From positions 344,618 through 394,429 of the forward strand of contig NW_003150758.1 in NCBI RefSeq assembly GCF_000003605.2: a DNA stretch of 49,812 bases, in the 5' to 3' direction. The position numbers were made by a program, and so were the translations under genes. Numbering within the stretch: the first letter of the stretch is position 1; each line of letters opens with the position of its first letter. Below are positions 24,701 to 39,700 of the stretch, piece after piece. This DNA comes from Saccoglossus kowalevskii. Its lineage: Eukaryota > Hemichordata > Enteropneusta > Harrimaniidae. A model generated the notes under the pieces. It made no database searches, was not told the origin of the DNA, and worked only from the letters and a program-made list of their open reading frames with translations.

Positions 24701-27700
24701 GTGCTGATGATTCTTGTATTGTACCAATCAATCAAAACTCCTGCTCCATCAATGACAAACACATCTGTGCTTTAGCATATAATAGTGCTATTGAACAACA
24801 CAAATATAAAGCATTCTCTGTATCCCTTTGAAATATTTGGAGCTTGTCTTCAAAATAAAACTTAATGAATCAATTCAAATCCAATGTTTGCGAGTCAGTC
24901 AGTGCTTCTTGTAATATTGGCTATCTTTTCATTCGTTATTAGCTTTCTAGAGAATTAGATGGTGAAACTGAAAGTACAGTCAACTGTGATTTATGCGGTG
25001 TAACAACAAGCCAGTTCAATCGTCATATGCGTACTCATCATCCAGGCTGTGGTGGTAGTTGCGGACAGAAAGGTTATCGCAGTAATGGATCATTCGTCGA
25101 CGGTTGGTTTGGCGGTGCTTGTGGTAGTGGAAATCCATATTACTTAATGTGCAATGATTGCCGTGAGAAGTATCTGGGAAAAACTATAGAGAAAAAAATT
25201 GCGATTGATTTCACTACTTCTCCTGAAGGTGGAGGTGATGGTAAGTATTTTGTACACTCCATATTTTGTGTTTGGCTGTCATAAAACCACATGCATTCAA
25301 TTTGGCTTCTCTATGATGTACATTATGTATATACAGTTGTATGTGTGGGTAAAACTGTCAACCATTTGATTTGACAACATTTTGTTAAATTCACCAATTT
25401 CCGACCCTGTTTTGCATCAAGATCCCTGACTAGTGGAATTTGTCTCTTGGAAAGAAGTTAACAGTACCTTGTACTACCATGGACAATTGACCGATGTGTT
25501 TCCAACATTGGATCAATTGAGGACATGCATCAAAACAACTGCATGACACTTTCAAAGTTGAAACAGTGTAAATATTTTAAAAATTACGAGTCTCTTACTG
25601 TCACATTTCAGCTTTAGCATCACATAGATGTACGGCGATAGGAATACACGATTCTGAAAGTGTTTTCCTTTAGAATTATATTGATGTTTAGCATTGAGTT
25701 TGGACTACAGTTTTGAAATCTCAGTTACCAAATCAGTTATTGAATGCTCATAACAATTGGCACTTCCACTGTAGATGTTGATTAATTTCAATTCAATGCA
25801 ACTGCCAGTGTATTGACAGAAATTGACTGTACATCTGCCTGAGCTGTGTATGACGCAACTTTATTGCATTATTGTCAATGCCCTGGAGTACATTGGTGCT
25901 CACAAGAACGTGTCAAGAATGCAAATAACTTATCATGTGTTCAGTAAATTGAATACTTGTAATTAATAAATTAATCAATGAAGTATTTTCAGTTATTTTC
26001 CTCCATAACTTATAGTCCCTCTCACAGAAATGGTTTATTTCAGCCTACACAATGCATGTTGAAGACCTGATATCTATTTGAACGTCGCCAGTGTGTGTTC
26101 CAATCATAGGAACGTATCAGCAAATTGTCTGTGGTGCATGTTTACACCAAGTTCAAACATGCACAACTCAATGGCTGCCACCTTTAAATCGATAAAGATT
26201 CACAATATATACGTTAAAGATAATGCCACAACACATACCTATACAGACTCGATTTTGACTTGGGGACCCTTTGAGTTCATCCTGTCTGTGTGAAGTGTGT
26301 GTAAATGTATCTATTCCCCTGATATTCCAAGAGCCATTAATCAGAATTCAATAAAACTCAGTACATAAATTCTCTGGTTGCTGCTTTGTTTTTATCAAAT
26401 TATACTTGTTATTTCCATTGCAGATGATTTAGATGTATCAACTTTGGAGTCAGAATTGCAATTAACAGGTCTGGAAAGTTTTGATTTGATTCAGACCAAG
26501 CTTGGTTTGACTGATCGTAAACCAGTTCCAAGCCCAGTACAGTTTAAGGAGCCTGATCCCTTAGGAACCACTAGTGCAGTGATAAAGGCTATTGGTGATC
26601 GGAATAACCCTACCATGACAGTCAGTAAGTTGAACTACTGTAAAATACTAATAATTAATGCATTTACAGTAACTCAATGAATTTCCCTGTACATACTATA
26701 ATTGTAATGAGTGATTGCATCATGAATTTTAGAGTCAACTTCACAGAGGTTTTCTTTATGGCCTCATCACTCACTTAAAGGCCCAGGTATACTATAAATA
26801 CAGTCCTAAACAATAGGGATTATTTCCTTGCTTGTCACGCTGTAGTAAACAGCTCCAGCCAAGCTCCAGTAAAAACGTGTTTTCTTGAACTTACAGGTCG
26901 ATTATGTCGTGCCAAAGTGGATGTATGTGACTATGAATATCATAGCAGTGACTGTGTGTCGTATTTACATTTTGTATGACAATAAATAGTGTATGAGTTG
27001 AGATTTTGGCGGATAAAAGTCAAAAACACAAATCGGGGAAAGAGACGCGCTACTAATCTTGAATAATTAACTACTGTCAATCAAAGTCACGTGATGTTCG
27101 ACCGCTGAAACAGGATGCGTCATAGGCTATGCAAGTGATTAACAACACTCATTAGCATAGCCGCACCTCCAATTCACACTTGCCTGGGGCAAGTGAATTG
27201 GGCCTTTGAATATATAAATTAATTTGTTATTATGAAAAATGTTTTCTACATCATCCTCAAAGTGCAACTAGGAAGCACTTAACATTAGTTTTTTCTTTAA
27301 TTTTTTTTATTGACTGTTTTTTCTATATATTTATTTACAGGTGATACAAGAATAAAAGAACCTTCCCATAGTGAAAGAATAAGTCTAGGAGAACAAGTCG
27401 CCTTATTGAATAGTCCACATGAAAGAACCTTAGCACTGCATAAGACAACCGCTGCAGCTCAAGTACTTCTTGCAAGATCCATGGTTATGAGAGCTTTATC
27501 TTTATTGTCTATAAGGTATTGTATCACTCCATTGTTCTGGCCATGTGTTTATTTCTATAACTCTCTATGTAGATTTGTAATCAGTCACAGTTTTTGTCAT
27601 ATGCAGTTTAATCATCACCACAGTTGTTTTCTTATGCAGATTGAAACTTGAAACAACATGGCTACTCGTGTGATTAATTTAACTATACATACATCTGATA

Positions 27701-30700
27701 AATGTGTCTTTCACACAGAAATGTTGGTGATTCTGAATTTAAATGTTCATTCATTATGTTTCAGAATGTAATGTGGTGACAGGCTGAGATGTTATAGTAC
27801 TGTGTGATTTTTGACATGCATTATTGTGTATTTTGTGTTTTATGAGAATTGTTCTCGCTTCTTATTTACAGTGGATCAGTGTGTAACCTAACAGAAGGAT
27901 TAGAGTCGTTAGGTTTGGCTGATATACGTCTGGTTGTACGATTGATGTGTTTGGCTGCAGCAGGAAGAGCCGAGTTCGCCACACCCATGGATGTATTGCA
28001 TTCATCTTTGCCTAATAGTACTAGTAATGGGGATAATAACAATAGTTCATCTGCCAGTCTGTCATATCTGAGTTCAGCCATTGGTTCTCTAGCTTCAAAC
28101 AGCCCACCAGCATCAAAGCTTTTAATACAACTCTGTACTCAGGTATTAAACTTAAAAATATTATACAATGGCTGCAGGAATTTCTCAGGCATACCCAAAC
28201 TAATTATCTCTAAATCCAACTCTCATAATTCTGAGATAAATCATGCTCATCAGTTAAAAATGTGTGTCCCAGCCTCTTTCCAGCTTTCATTTGATACACA
28301 TTATACAGATACATTATTAGCCAGATTTCTATTCTAAATGTATAATAGTCGCATATTTAATAAAGGTTGTTTGCGGATGATAATGATCTTTCCTATTGAT
28401 TGAAATACAACAATTTGAATTTTGTTCTGTCCAGGACCTCATGTTAGCTGCTTGTGGACTGAGTAATTCATTGCCTGATCATAAAAAGCCAGTACATAAT
28501 ACTAGAGATGTGCCAGAGCAGCTACCAAGCTCGGACCAGAAAGTGTTATCATCACCGAGTTTTGCTGTTACGCAAGCACTTGTAGTACTACTTGCTAACA
28601 GTGGCACGGGAGGGCTTCCAAAACTGAATCTACCGCCAAATTCAAGAGGTATGTTTTGGTCATGTGTGTGCTGAGAAAAAAAAAATATTATTGTTCAAGC
28701 ATGCATTTTTCAGAACATTTAAGCATTGCATTGTAAAATTATTTTACATTTGGATGTATGTGAAATACCTTGCTTTTTTCATTTCACCCGTGACCATTCA
28801 TATAATTTTTTTTTTGTTAGTCCTCACATAAAGTTTTTTACAGTAATACACTAAATAAAGTATTATGTGTATTTTTATAATAATTTACACCTATGCTTTT
28901 TTAAATATGCATGAAGCTATACTTTGTTTTTGTTGCATGTACAAATTATTTTGGTGCTGGTTTTTAATTTACTAACAGATCATGACGCTATTTCGTTGGA
29001 TGATACAGATCCTACTTCATCCTCCTCCTCTACACCAGGTATGCTCAGTTATGGTCCTCTACATTTAGCTAATGCCTTAGCTGCCTGCTGTCTCTCTGCC
29101 AAGTTACCTTCATTACACCGTGAATGGGCGGCTCAACAATTGGTTAGGATGCTGGCTGGACAAATGAAGGATGGTTCACCTGTGTCTGAATGTGGTGCAG
29201 CTGATTTAGCGGGTGATTTACCAAAGTGTACGCTTCTAAAGTTAGAAGCGCATCAGAATAAAGTTACTACGTGTACATGGTTCGCAAAGAAAAATATTGT
29301 TGCTACAAGGTAATTGCATCTAGATCAGTTGAGTTAGAAAACTCTAGTCCAGTAATCACAAGGAAAGTCTTCACATCCTCCTTTAATATTAATAATAATA
29401 TCTGCCTCCTCCAATGCATACAGTATTTGCTCAAAAGCCCATTTTCCAAAGATCCTTAATAATTGTGAAATCAAACAAAGTTCATACAATTGTAGTGGTT
29501 TCAAAACATTGCGTGAGGTTTGACAGATGCAAAAGTAATTTTTGACACATTTGATGATAAAAGTATCTCCCTCTAAGAAATCATTATTTTGACATTGAAC
29601 ATACCTTCTGACCTTGTAGACCTTGGAAAATCCCTTATTTAGCTGTGCATGGCATCAAGAGAAAGTACGAGTCTGGGGTACTTAAAATCTCATCTCTGTG
29701 ACCAAAAGACAATTGGTTGGATAGCATGCATCCCTATTGCAGATTTACTTCTAAAAGGTGGAAACTAAAAAATTATCAGCTGAGAAAGAATTATAAACTC
29801 ACACTAATGACTCCAGTGATGTCTTAATGAACCCAGTCATGTCCTTGAGATCCCAATCATGTCACAATGATCCCAGTTCTTTCCTATTGATCCCAGTAAT
29901 GTCAGAATGACCCCAGTGCTGATGTCTTAATGACCCCAGAGAAATTTTTACTGCTAAAAAATTCCCCGATTTTCACAAATTTTTCAAGAGTTTGTCTCTT
30001 TCAAAAATTAAAGAGTTTTACTGTATATTTTCTTTAAAATTCATTTTTGGTATAGTGGTTATGATGGTACAGTGAGAGTCTGGAATCTGTCCTCAAGGAT
30101 GCAACCAATATTACAGCAAACATGCGTCTTTAATAAAAATGATGATACAGAGTATCGGAAATACTGTGCTGAAGATTATAGTGGTCAAGTGCTGTCGTAT
30201 ATTTCTTGGAATGCTACTGGTAAATTGCTGGCTGGTGCCATTGAAAATTATGTAAATATATGGGCTGTATCTGGTAAGTATATCTAGGTAGAGGGATGAA
30301 CTTCTAACCTTGAATAACATTTCTATAAAGACAGGGGACACTACAAATGTAAATATTTTCTCTTCACAACATTCCAGCTGTGTTTATTCAGTTGAGGTCT
30401 TGTGAAAATGTAATTGTTAAAAAAAAAACTGTAGTCACATTTATGTATAAAACTTGTTTTCTATTTTAGGTGGACGTGGCCATTTAGATATCCAGCCTCA
30501 CTATGTTACAGCTATGACTTGGCCTCAACATAGAGCGTTATTTGAAGGTAGAGTCGGCACCACCATGGATTTACTACTTGTCGGTAGACTGGATGGATCT
30601 GTTGCTATTATTGAAGTTATAGATGCATCAACTATCAATAGAGTTGAATTGCAACACTGCTACAGAACAGGGGGTGAGTCGTCATAATGCAGAGTGGTGC

Positions 30701-33700
30701 AGTTGATAAACAAACTTATTATGACCACTGATTGCCACACTATTGCACAGTTTGGACATAAATTATGATATTCCAACTTGAAAAGGAGGTTGCATCATAC
30801 ATGTAGATTTGTTTTTTTAACTGATTTTAATAGGCATCTTTGAAGCAGAATTTGTATATTGTTATCAAAGTTGCATTGCCACCTCATATTATATGCAGAA
30901 TACCTCACTGGTCACCGTGAGAAATGATAAAATCAGTTGGTTTCAAATTGGCAACAAAATAAATATTGGAACGCTGAAGCTAGCAATGGTACTTGACAAA
31001 ACATGGTCGTGGTATCCAATCAACAAATCAAACATAATTTTCATTATTGTAATCAGTTGTATACATTTGGAAAGGATCTACATTTGATTTCAGGATTTTT
31101 TTGGCTGAAATTTCTCATGAACTGTACAAAAAACCAAAGCCCTTATGTTGCTTACAGGGGTCAGTGGGAGTTCGGCATGCAACTTTGAACATGCGCTGTA
31201 AATTGATAGCAGGGTTCCTTTAGAACATTGTAGATTTAGGACCGCTTCTTTACATCTGATTTTAGATTTATCTCAACAATGAACATATCTGATTAACATA
31301 TTCTATTGTTATTCAAAGTAACCATAGACTTCTATACTAAATTCTGGGGAGGGGGGGGGGTATACTGGATAGGTGAATACTCTGTATGTGGCTTTTTTGT
31401 CCGCTATTACCCCCGGTAATTCATTTCACATATTTTTAACCTACCTTCTGTTCTCAGTGTCTGTATCACATGTAGCTTGGTATGATGAAGATCGACAATT
31501 TGCCATTGGCTACAGTGATGGTATTGTACAGTTTTGTAGTAGGAATTCATATGAACCTGATCCACTTCAAACAATTCATGCACATGAGGTATGGAAACCA
31601 CATTTTTGTTATTGTCACGATGTTTCAGCTATAATGGTACTATTTAATGTTGTGTTTGATACAAGTGGCATATAGAACACATGTAAAGTATATGTAATTA
31701 ATTAGTACAAAATTCTAATAAACACTGCATGACAACTTTAGCAATTAACATTTATCGAGTCTTTCTCCATGCTGCTCAGTCTGCCCTCCAACTGATTTAA
31801 CACGTCACTGATGTACAGAAATTTTTCATGACACTACTAGCTCTTTTCCTGACATACCAACTTTGCAACAAACTCATACATTAATATAATAATCTTCATT
31901 TCACTGTCGTTATGGTGAAATGAAATTCATATTTTATAAAAAAAAATAAGTGTTAAAACAAAGGAAACCAGATGTCAAAACAGTTGAGTTTCTGCACTCA
32001 GCGAAACCTACAGTAGTATAAAAGTAATTCACACCTTGTATGATTAACTCATTTACCAGGGATTGTTTTGCTGTTCAAGTCACACATAATATCACTATAT
32101 TTTGCATTATTTTAGAATGGTTTATCTTGTATGAAGTGGGACCCAACTGGTAATCTTCTTGCCACATGTGCTGATGAAAAGTTAGTCAAAGTTTGGGCTA
32201 AACTGGGAGAGAATTGGTCACCTGTTTATTGTCTGGCTCATACATCATTTGCCGGTACAATGGCTTGGTGTTCAGCACCCGGCAAAGGAGATGAGCCTCT
32301 CCTCATGCTAGCTACGTAAGTTTGGTTTATATACTTGTGCGAGTTCTGTTTATATAGTTGTTAACTAAAGGATAAAAGTCATTACATTATAATTGAGACT
32401 TTATGGTTTGAAAACTATACTACTGAAACAGGCACAATTAACAAATGTTGGCATGTAACAAGTATTACAGTGCTAGGTACGTGATAATCTATGTTTCCTG
32501 GGATGGTAGTCTCTCGGGTGAATAACAAATTGACAATTACGGTATTACAATATCAGATGGGAGAACAACCTGCAAGAATTAATAACGATGCTGAATATGT
32601 CCCTTGAAACCAGACCTAAGTCAAAGATTACTACATTAAACAGTTGTTGCTAAAGTACTAAATGTTATTTGTTACAGTGGTTGTGAGAGTGGAGTAGCAT
32701 GTGTGTGGACAATTCCTCAACCTGGTGCATCAGCTAAGCTGCCGACAACATTGTATTCATATAACCAGTATAACGTTGAAGGTCATACTGTTGAAGCTGA
32801 ACATGAACGAGAAGAATCATTCTCACCTCTGGTATGACTCCGACAATTTATTTCTTCATCGAGTTTGACATTCAAGGCTCACCAAAATCAATGAAAATAG
32901 ATACTGACTACATGTATGTGTTACTGAACATGCTCAAGCAGAATGTTCAGAATTGTGACGATTTCATATCTGTAAAAAATTTGACTGAAAATGACAAATG
33001 AAAATTGTAGGAATTGGAATGGCCTCCATCAGCACACTTTAAGCACCCACCTCTAAAAAATCATAATTTTCTGAGTTTATGCCACTGGGCGCTAACGCGG
33101 TTGAGTGCGGTATATGTTTATGGTTAGAAGGCGTTGCTTTAAACCGCAAATTTTACAGTCTTTACACTAACCATAGACCTGTTTTCTAAGGTCTATGCAC
33201 TAACACAATGAATTTGTTACCCTCATCATAACTATGTACACAGATTCTAACTCCAGTTACAAAAGCTGTTCTCTACTGATAAATACAGAAATTTAAACTA
33301 GAACTTTACGTACAGAAATATTTTAATTGTAATGCCCTACTATGGATGGACTTACAAGTGAGACGCTTACGTCATTCTCTGATTACTTCAACAGAAAGGA
33401 ACAAGGGGAACTCGTCGTTTTGGAGTATTTGCTAAAGATCAATTGTGTAAATGTGTTATGATGTTAAAAGGTCATATAAGCTGTATTACTAAACTTGTGT
33501 TCAATCCTAATGGTATGGTATTGGTAACAGGTTGTTGTAAAGGATTGGTCAATATGTGGTCTCTCCAGGTGAGTTGTACTCTCCACATCACCTGCGGGCG
33601 CCGTTTTTTTCCCTATTCATTTTGACGATGTGATAATGCAAATCCAACCCTTGGTATATATTCAGATTGTGGTGCTATGATTGACACAAATTGAATGCAA

Positions 33701-36700
33701 GCCAAATTAATTTGATTTGATTATGTGTAATAGCAGTATGGATGTCTGTGTGTTATAGCACTAAAGAGCTGTGCTTAGTCTGAAACTTTTTGTTTGAAAA
33801 AGAGACTATCATTTCTAGTTCGGAGAATAGAGGCATTATCAAACAATCTGTGATATGAAATATTCCTGTCATCAGTACTTGTAAAGGAACTCTTTATCGG
33901 AAAGATGAGCTGGAAACAATGGGATGACTAAATAAATAGAAAGAAATGAGAATACTGAGTGATTTTATTCAAGTACCGTACACTTTAAATTGACTTTTTT
34001 TACAGAGCTTGTCATTTTGCTGTTGCTAGTAGCTGATAGAAAATATCCAGACACATTTATTTTTTTTCAATATTTAACATTTTCACCTCAAGTGATATAT
34101 ACTGCAAAAAAGAGTTGGTCATGAGTTTATATCATTTGACACACACATTTGCTGTGTGAAACATATTTACAACAGAAAACAGCATGCAGACTAGCATTTA
34201 TCTTTGAACTAGCAACTGTGTTTTAAATGAGAAAACATTTGACTGGAAAAGTCCTCAGCCCTTTTAAAACAAACATGCAACACAAAGCAGCAGTGACTGC
34301 TCTTACTACTCTTTTAAATACTTGTATTCAGAATCCAACAAAAACTTTTGTCTTCACAGTTTGGTGCTTTAATTCAGACTCTGCCTGGTAATGGTGGAGT
34401 GCAAGACATGTGCTGGGCAGGAGAGTCAGGATTAGTCAGTTGTTTTGCCAGATCCAAAGACGTCACCATGGTGAACTATAGTAATGACTGGTATAATAGA
34501 AATAAAGTGTTGATTACAGCTAGATCAGCATTGAAATCACAAGGTATATATGGTTTGAATCAAGCACCTTGTCTCAAAGCACTACTGGAAAAATTACCTA
34601 TTATATTACAAGAGCAGTATATATATGAAAAGGTTAGTTTACCAATACTCTTCTCTACTCTTTTTTTAGTAAAGTGTATCTGTAATGTTGAGCAGTATGT
34701 TTACATGTACATGGTGACAACAGTCTACAAATACATTTTAATATGTGATAATAAAAAATAGCACCTTATTACATGTCTAAGTTTACTTGCTGTAATAATA
34801 AAATGTTGTCACAGTTTAAACTTTCATAAATGTTTAAGAATTGACATCATTATGATCATTTACAAAACTGAATATGTGTGTAGCGATTACAACCACCATT
34901 TTGGTACAATTTTGGTGTCATTTTCAGTCAGCTACCTGTAAGGATGTTTTTTCTTCACAGCTACTAAGCAGCACTTGGTGGAGAAAATCATCATAATAAA
35001 ATCATGATAAATAAAATATTGAAACTTTCTGAGAAATTGGGTTTTGAGTGCTTTTCTGCTTTTGAATTTGTCACACAATGACGATTATTGATCCTGGTGA
35101 GCCTATTGAGCCTGCTTCTAATAATTTTGTTTGTAATGTTGGGTATCTATTCACAGAGCCATGTACTATGTGGAGATCAGTTGGTACACAGTGCATTTCT
35201 ACAGTGTTTGGCATCACTCGCCTTAGGTTTGAACTACGACAAAGTACTCTGTGTTACATCATATCCACCACATCATAGACCAGGACCTAATGATGTCACA
35301 TCTGTCCCTGAATGGTGTTGGTTGGCATCTTTCTGTACTGCTGTTAAATCAGCTGACTCTTTAGTTAGACGATCAGCCTTCCCATCAACCTTTAAAGTAC
35401 CTAATACAGAGCCTGTGAATGAAGATGATCCCTTGCAGCCCAAAGATAATTCTGCATGGACTTTAACTATGGATGAACAAATCATGGCTTGGGCTACTCA
35501 TAAACCAGAGGTAAAATATACTTGCTAAGTACAACTTTTTTTTTCACTGAGGATAGCTAACAATTTAACATACATGCACATACATTCATCATGTATTTAG
35601 TGATGTTTACTGCGATGTGGTGAAAATAATTGTTGCCATTTATGTTTGATTTTTGCAGCTAGGAATTTTTGTGATTTTATAATTTACTGTTGTTTGTGAT
35701 ATGTTGTTATGATGATGATCAAGGAACGTTCTTTGTGATTAAGGTTATAGATTGATCAAATTCAAATGCAGATGAGATTGTAATGAAAGCTATTCGTTTC
35801 TATATGACTGTTTGCTAAATAAAAATGTTTATTTGATATAGGACTGGCAACTTGGTGGTAAATGTGATGTGTATTTATGGGGTGGAGGTAGACATGGTCA
35901 GCTAGGTGAGACTGGAAGAGGCGTGTCTTCACCTTCCTTAACATCATCGTTCTCAAACTCACAACAGGTAAGCGGAATAAGGCACAGCTCTTGTTGAGTG
36001 AGATGGTAAACTCTCATCCATGGAATGCATCTTTGTTTAGTGTTGATTTAAATAACTGATAGTCATTGTCATTCATTTGATTCATTAAAAACAGATGTTT
36101 AATATTAAAAACTCAAAAACACTCAGTGATAGGGTTTGATTTGTGATCATGTACAGTTTAAACTTTCATTCGAATTGACAAGCAATGGACCATCCTTCAT
36201 ACACATTCATAAAAGGACAGTGTATTCTCTTAAAATAGTGATCATGAATACATACAATTGAACTGTGTCAGGGAAGTCTAAAAGTTGTTCAATTGTTAGA
36301 AAATGTTTGACCCCCCCATGGCATGAAAATGATATATTCTGTATGATATACCTGTAATCTTTTGTGTTGTGTTCTGCTAATCAGCTAACCATTGTCTCTA
36401 TAATAAATATATGCAGGATGCACATCATAGTACTTTTGTAACTTACTGCTCATAGAAATCCGTACATATACATGTAGCATTTTACATACTTTGTGTTAAC
36501 AGGTTGTATGTGGTCAAAACTGTACGTTTGTGGTACATCCGAACGGGACTGTTTCAGCATGTGGTGAAGGTAGTTATGGTCGACTTGGACAGGGTAATTC
36601 AGATGATTTACATTCACTCACTACGATATCAGCATTACAAGGTAAAACATCCCAGTAATACCTCTAGTTTTTAGCTCCGCTGTCGACTTTGTCGAGCGGA

Positions 36701-39700
36701 GCTTATCATATGAGTGATTGTTCGGCGTCCGTCGTCTGTGTCAATGTTTTACTTTTTCGGCTTCTTCTTGAAAACTACAAGCCTGAATGCTTTGATACTT
36801 GGTGTATATGTACCTTGGGTAGACCTTTCTCAGATTTGTTCATTTCATGATCATATCTTCAATTCTCTAATTTTGGTGAATATTTTTGTCATTTTTGGTA
36901 AAAAGTGATATTTTCGACTTCTTATTAAAAACCACAAGTCCAATTGCTTTGATATTACATATATAGGTATTACATGTGGACCACTCTCAAATTTGTTCAT
37001 TTCATGATGATATCTTTAATTTTCTAATTTTGGTGAATATTTTTGTCATTTTTGGTAAAAAGTGATATTTTCGACTTCTTATTAAAAACCACAAGTCCAA
37101 TTGCTTTGATATTACATATATAGGTATTACATGTGGACCACTCTCAAATTTGTTCATTTCATGATGATATCTTTAATTTTCTAATTTTGGTGAATATTTT
37201 TGTCATTTTTGAAAAAGTGATATTTTCAACTTCTTGTTAAAAACCACAATCATTTATGGTGAAAAATGATATTTTTGAATTCTTGTTTGAAATCATAGGA
37301 TGTTGAACCATGAAAAATGGCATGCCAGGTGCTGCAGGAAAAAGTTTTGGCAGATTCAAGAAAAATTAAAATCTACAAACAAGACACCCTAAAAAATCAT
37401 AGAAAGACTCAAAGATGTAATTAGTATTCTCACTTAAAAAGACACACCAAGGTAGATTGATAGCATCTGAGTGTGGCCACTTCCTGCAAGATTTTCAAAT
37501 AAAAGTTATTGGCATATAAAAATAGCCAATTTTGTTGAGCAAAAGTCATTTCGTCCAACTAATAGGATTGTGTACTATGAATTAGCCAGTAAATATCATA
37601 GATCCAAATGCTCTGTTTGCTTGTATGCATTTTTGACAGCTGGGCATTCAGTACCACAATGTTCATATGTAAAAATCTTTGCAGTTCTAATACTTGTTCA
37701 GTCTTGTAAGAATGATTTTCTATTGTATTGTATAAGTTTGAAAAGCTATCATTGGTAACCAACTAAACATTGTGAAAAGACTGACTAACATTGATATAAA
37801 TTAGATAATGTATCTTATTAATTGTCAGGTTTTGTAGTGACTAGGTTAGAAACATCATGCGGTTCTGATGGCCATTCCATGGCGTTAACTGAAAGTGGGG
37901 AAGTATTTAGCTGGGGAGATGGTGATTATGGCAAACTTGGACATGGTAATAGTGATCGACAGAGAAGACCAAGACAGGTTGAAGCTTTACAAGGAGAAGA
38001 AGTAGTACAGGTAATATGAGTGTAAAGTAATTAATTTATCAATTGTCACAAAACCAGCTTGTACAATATAGTTATGGAGAATATTCTACAGTGAGCAAGT
38101 GTATGGATACTACCGGGGGTATTGTGTTAATTAAAGTATCACGGTGGTAGTGGCTCATAGCGCCACCAACATTGGCTTGTACTCAAAAATTGACCAACTC
38201 AGTAATCCAGACAATCTTTTTGACCTAAAAAGACCAGAAAAACAGACTCAGTGAGCTCTGTTATCATCTACTGTTTGGTCAATACTCAAAGTGTAATCAG
38301 CTTCTCTTAATGCTCTAGGTTAAAAGTGGTGGCTTTTTCAGAACACCATTACTACTTATTCACTAAGTATAATTTTATACTATGTCACCAAACGTTTACA
38401 GTTCTCTGACTTATTGACAATTATACAGAATGTGTATACTGTCTGTAACATTTATCCTGTCTGGCTTACATTCTGTCTAACATAAATTCTGTTTTTATCT
38501 AATGTGATTATCAAGTTGAACCTTAAACTTTTGACTGCCAAATATTTTTTCCGCCGAAAATTCAATGCAAATATTTTCACATTTGGTAAAATTATCACTA
38601 TATTTGGTCATCATTTTAGTTCATACTGACAGTTTCAGATATTGCTTTCAGTTTTTGACCAAAATGTTTGTCAATTTCTATGAACATTTGATGTAGGGAG
38701 AAACAGACTGTACACAATCATTTTGTTGCTTGTGCCAAAAGTTGACAATGACGCTCAAAGGGTTAATTATTATTACTGTATGATTTGACAGATGACATGT
38801 GGTTTCAAGCATTCAGCAGTAGTAACATCTGATGGTAAATTGTTTACATTTGGTAATGGTGACTATGGTAGACTAGGTCATGGTAATACATCAAATAAGA
38901 AGATACCGGAAAGAGTTATTGCTTTGGATGGACAGGCAATTGGACAGGTATGTAAATATTATGTAGACTATGTATAGCCTTCCTTATTTTATTGATCAAT
39001 AACTTCAGATTATAATTTTTAAAAAAATTGTTGTTCTGAATATATTTTATAAGAACTACACCATTCATACAGTATTAAACCAGTTATGGAAAAGTGTACA
39101 TGTATTGTAAACAATTTGTGATGAAATGAAATTTTGATAATTTGATACATATACATGTACATAGTCTTGGACATATACAGTCTTTCTTCATTTATCTATA
39201 TCAGTTCCAAAATTAGTTTGGATAGTGGTAGATGTTTTTTCAAAGATGACATCAATTCTCTACAGCAGTCTCTTTGGTTTTGGAACTACACTGTTTTCAA
39301 ACTATTCTGACTTGCGTTTCAGGTTGCATGTGGTTTGAACCATACTGTAGCTATATCTGCTGATGGCAATACTGTGTTTGCATTTGGTGATGGAGACTAT
39401 GGTAAACTAGGGCAAGGCAATTCTACAGCCAAGTCATCACCTCAGGTATGTAGTAAGGGATGATGAAAATGGGCAAACTTTTGGATCAGATATATCTGTA
39501 AGAACTTACTAGTATGATATAATTTTATTGGCTGTTACATTTCTTGTGGTCTCAATACATGCATCTCAAAAAATGTTTCCAACTAGTGTAAATATTCAAT
39601 GTTTTTATTTATTCAATGTATTTCCTTTTCTCTAGAGAGTGGATTCCCTGTGTGGAATTGGAGTCAAGAAGGTTTGCTGTGGTACTCAGTTTACTGTGGC

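Noticed and set aside
31345-31361. G-rich run (ggggagggggggggg) as a possible quadruplex
   Set aside because: A single G run with one interruption is not four separate G tracts; more likely a simple homopolymer with sequencing uncertainty.
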